A stretch of 64,000 nt of DNA, taken from positions 24,365 through 88,364 of the forward strand of contig NZ_MLAT01000007.1 in assembly GCF_002272795.1 (NCBI RefSeq). The letters are read 5' to 3'. Source of the stretch: Helicobacter sp. 13S00482-2 (lineage in GTDB: Bacteria; Campylobacterota; Campylobacteria; Campylobacterales; Helicobacteraceae). This document shows, in pieces, positions 62,506-64,000 of this stretch (its first letter is position 1; every line of letters starts with the position of its first letter). Position numbers and translations under genes: made by a program. The notes below the pieces were generated by a model that ran no database searches, was not told where the DNA came from, and worked only from the letters and a program-made list of their open reading frames with translations.

Positions 62506-63041
62506 GCATAGGAAATTAGATGGCTCAAAACTTATGATTACAAGAAGGATTACACAGAACAAGCAAGACCCTTGTTTCGGTGGTGAAGTGATTTTTAGAT
62601 AGGTTCAGAAATATACACTAAATACAATATATGCCATATTGATTTTATTAAAGACAGAAAAGTAACCTTTAAATATGTTTTAAATTTAATTGTGTTATTT
62701 TAAGAAAATATTAGAAAAGATGTGCTAATTTATATATATATTATATTTATATACTAGGCTATTTATGGCACAAGGAGCTAGAAATTAAAAATATAATCAT
62801 TAATTTGCTATTTTTTGGAATACGATCAGTTTCGTAGTGATTTATAGATTAACTAGAAATGATAGGCAATAAGACTCTTTAAAAAATACATTTAAGATGA
62901 TAGGAGGAGGCATGAGGCAATATCTTGAAAAAATTTGATAAATTATTGTATTTTATTAATCTATTCTAAGGGGGATATTTTACAATTGTATGTTGTAATT
63001 GAATGAAATAAGATATAAAGGATTCAAGATGAACAATAAAA
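62506..63041. other. AT-rich accessory stretch without a clear gene
   Basis: No gene is recognised. One odd site: AGGAGGAGG at 62903-62910 is a very strong ribosome site directly before ATG 62912, but the frame ends after 8 codons (MRQYLEKI). It may be a leader peptide or the stub of a lost gene. A second ribosome site (AAAGGA, 63018-63023) serves the next gene. Confidence 0.4.
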
Positions 63042-63377
63042 ATGAAAGAAACAGACCTCATCAAAAGAACTGCTAAAGACTTAGGTATGACTTACAAAGA
63101 ACTAGGCGAGGCAATAGGACTAAGTGAAGCGAGTATGAGAAGATTAGCTACTAGCACAGAAATAAGCAATCAAGTGGCTAAATCTATAGAGATGTTTTTA
63201 GAGATACAGAGGCTAAAGCAAGAGCTTGAAGACTATCACACTATTAAAAGGCTATTATCAGAAAGTAGCATTACATTACAAAAAGGATTAAATCAATCTT
63301 TTTATATAAATAAAGGAGAAACATTAAATGGAAACGATAGTTTTGATAAAAAATACCAAATGGGAGTTAGATTATGA
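63042..63377 (+). CDS. Small helix-turn-helix protein
   Basis: A 111-residue protein with an N-terminal helix-turn-helix (KDLGMTYKELGEAIGLSEAS, about 12-31) followed by a coiled-coil-like helix (about 45-75) and a polar tail. It could be a regulator of a mobile element. The AAAGGA site is about 18 bases from this ATG but only 6 from an ATG at 63029 in another frame, which ends after 15 codons. Removal of one A from the AAAAA run between them would give MNNKMKETDL, so a frameshift or a switch at the start is possible. Confidence 0.62.
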   Translation: MKETDLIKRTAKDLGMTYKELGEAIGLSEASMRRLATSTEISNQVAKSIEMFLEIQRLKQELEDYHTIKRLLSESSITLQKGLNQSFYINKGETLNGNDSFDKKYQMGVRL

Positions 63378-63445
63378 AGAAAATATTTAAGCATATCTTG
63401 GTTGCAATGATAGTATTAGTCTTGCTAATTACTAAATTAAAGTAA
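63374..63445 (+). CDS. 23-residue single-pass membrane peptide
   Basis: ATG 63374 overlaps the stop of the helix-turn-helix gene (ATGA). The peptide (MKKIFKHILVAMIVLVLLIT then KLK) is one hydrophobic helix with basic ends. The form recalls type I toxin peptides and small membrane proteins, but it may equally be the start of a truncated secretion-type gene. Confidence 0.4.
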   Translation: MKKIFKHILVAMIVLVLLITKLK

Positions 63446-63684
63446 AGTAAAAAACCATCTCAGAGGACAAGCAACTCCTCTCAAAAACAGAGATTGATAG
63501 TATCATTAGTGTTTGTTTTTATAGAATCAAAATTAACATCAAAAATAAATATTGATAAAAAAATACAAAAATGGATTAATTCTTCGATTAATTATTGTTG
63601 TCTTGTATTTTTCATTACAAATAAATAGCTCTTTAATCTTGGAACTAATTTTTCAACCATACTATTCTAAACCCTTTTACTACC

Positions 63685-64000
63685 TCATTCATCCACATAA
63701 TCCATCAGATAATAAAGATTATCATTTTTACCCAAAACTTCCAAATCTAATAAATACTTAAAAATAAACATTTCAACAACATTATATAGACATTTTTCAG
63801 GTTCTTTTCCTGTGCTTATCCAAATCTTTTGCCACACTCTATCAGCAAGATTTTTAGGATTTAGTGTTGATACTTTTTCAAGCTGATTATTTTTACCAAT
63901 ATGATTCAACCTATCAAATAATCTACAAAGTTCTTGTTTTTCTTCATCTGTTAATTTTTTATCTGCTATTTTTGCACTATCAAAAACAAATCTCAGTTCA
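63685..64000 (-). CDS. Type I DNA methyltransferase (HsdM) N-terminal part, cut at its 3' end and by the window edge
   Basis: The frame is open from the window end at 64000 to a stop at 63685. It encodes KKLTDEEKQELCRLFDRLNH, LADRVWQKIWISTGKEPEKC and LYNVVEMFIFKYLLDLEVL, the N-terminal helical domain of an epsilonproteobacterial HsdM. It stops at YLMDYVDE, just where the family continues toward the catalytic domain. The start lies outside the window. The catalytic domain at 61824-62505 is on the same strand and in the right order, about 1.2 kb further on. Confidence 0.78.
   Translation of the reverse strand, partial: ELRFVFDSAKIADKKLTDEEKQELCRLFDRLNHIGKNNQLEKVSTLNPKNLADRVWQKIWISTGKEPEKCLYNVVEMFIFKYLLDLEVLGKNDNLYYLMDYVDE

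Noticed and set aside
63552..63761. A 69-residue hydrophobic frame on the plus strand
   Set aside because: Its 3' part lies opposite the clear HsdM coding sequence and it has no homology that I can see. I treat it as chance.

Overview
The window looks like the chromosome of a Helicobacter species (Campylobacterota). It is AT-rich, RNase Y, GroEL with a GGM tail and RadA are of the epsilonproteobacterial type, and several gene blocks match the H. pylori order as I remember it: can-kdsA-ribH-nusB beside pyrF-panC, groES-groEL near dnaG and a PP-loop ATPase gene, and kdsB-dsb-lipoprotein-ATP-grasp. The species cannot be fixed from the sequence alone.

Layout. 1-12231 is mostly core: a UvrD-type helicase tail, an iron-regulated TonB receptor with a Fur box, a PepSY protein, an ATP-grasp enzyme, a lipoprotein, a Dsb-like protein, an MsrQ-like protein, kdsB, rny, a folate cyclo-ligase, a thioredoxin-fold lipoprotein, ftsY and radA. 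12232-21917 is accessory. It holds a giant methylase/helicase protein of the integrative-element 'OrfQ' type, with nuclease-like modules at both ends and a decayed 5' end, then a 57-residue gene and a fic pseudogene cut off just before its catalytic motif. 21918-39127 is core again: nusB, ribH, kdsA, can, dedA, pyrF, panC, a porin, feoB, an MFS transporter, a PP-loop ATPase, dnaG, groESL under a strong promoter with a CIRCE-like operator, and a PglK/Wzk-type flippase.

39301-54963 is the most interesting part: a tightly packed operon pair for making and transferring unusual acyl groups. It encodes three adenylate-forming enzymes, four acyl carrier proteins, one ketoacyl synthase III, three short-chain dehydrogenases and seven acyl- or formyl-transferases. 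Six homopolymer tracts (10-12 G or C) lie in it. Two break genes internally, and both genes are now off. Four lie just past the end of a complete domain. At each of these four, only the 11-G length leads the reading frame to a stop codon that overlaps the next gene's start codon. I propose that these tracts switch translational coupling rather than protein integrity. Two direct repeats of 373 and 444 bp make neighbouring paralogues into mosaics. The likely products are N- or O-acyl decorations of a surface glycan; the best-known parallel is the ACP/FabH/amino-acid-activating gene set in the C. jejuni flagellin glycosylation island.

55047-58784 is a FokI-like type IIS restriction-modification system with two separate methyltransferases, placed right after a 12-codon gene stub. 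58911-61617 carries two glycosyltransferases with a cytidylyltransferase relic between them. 61824-64000 holds two pieces of a broken type I hsdM around about 1.2 kb that contains a small DNA-binding protein and a 23-residue membrane peptide. I saw no tRNA, rRNA, CRISPR array or complete insertion sequence.
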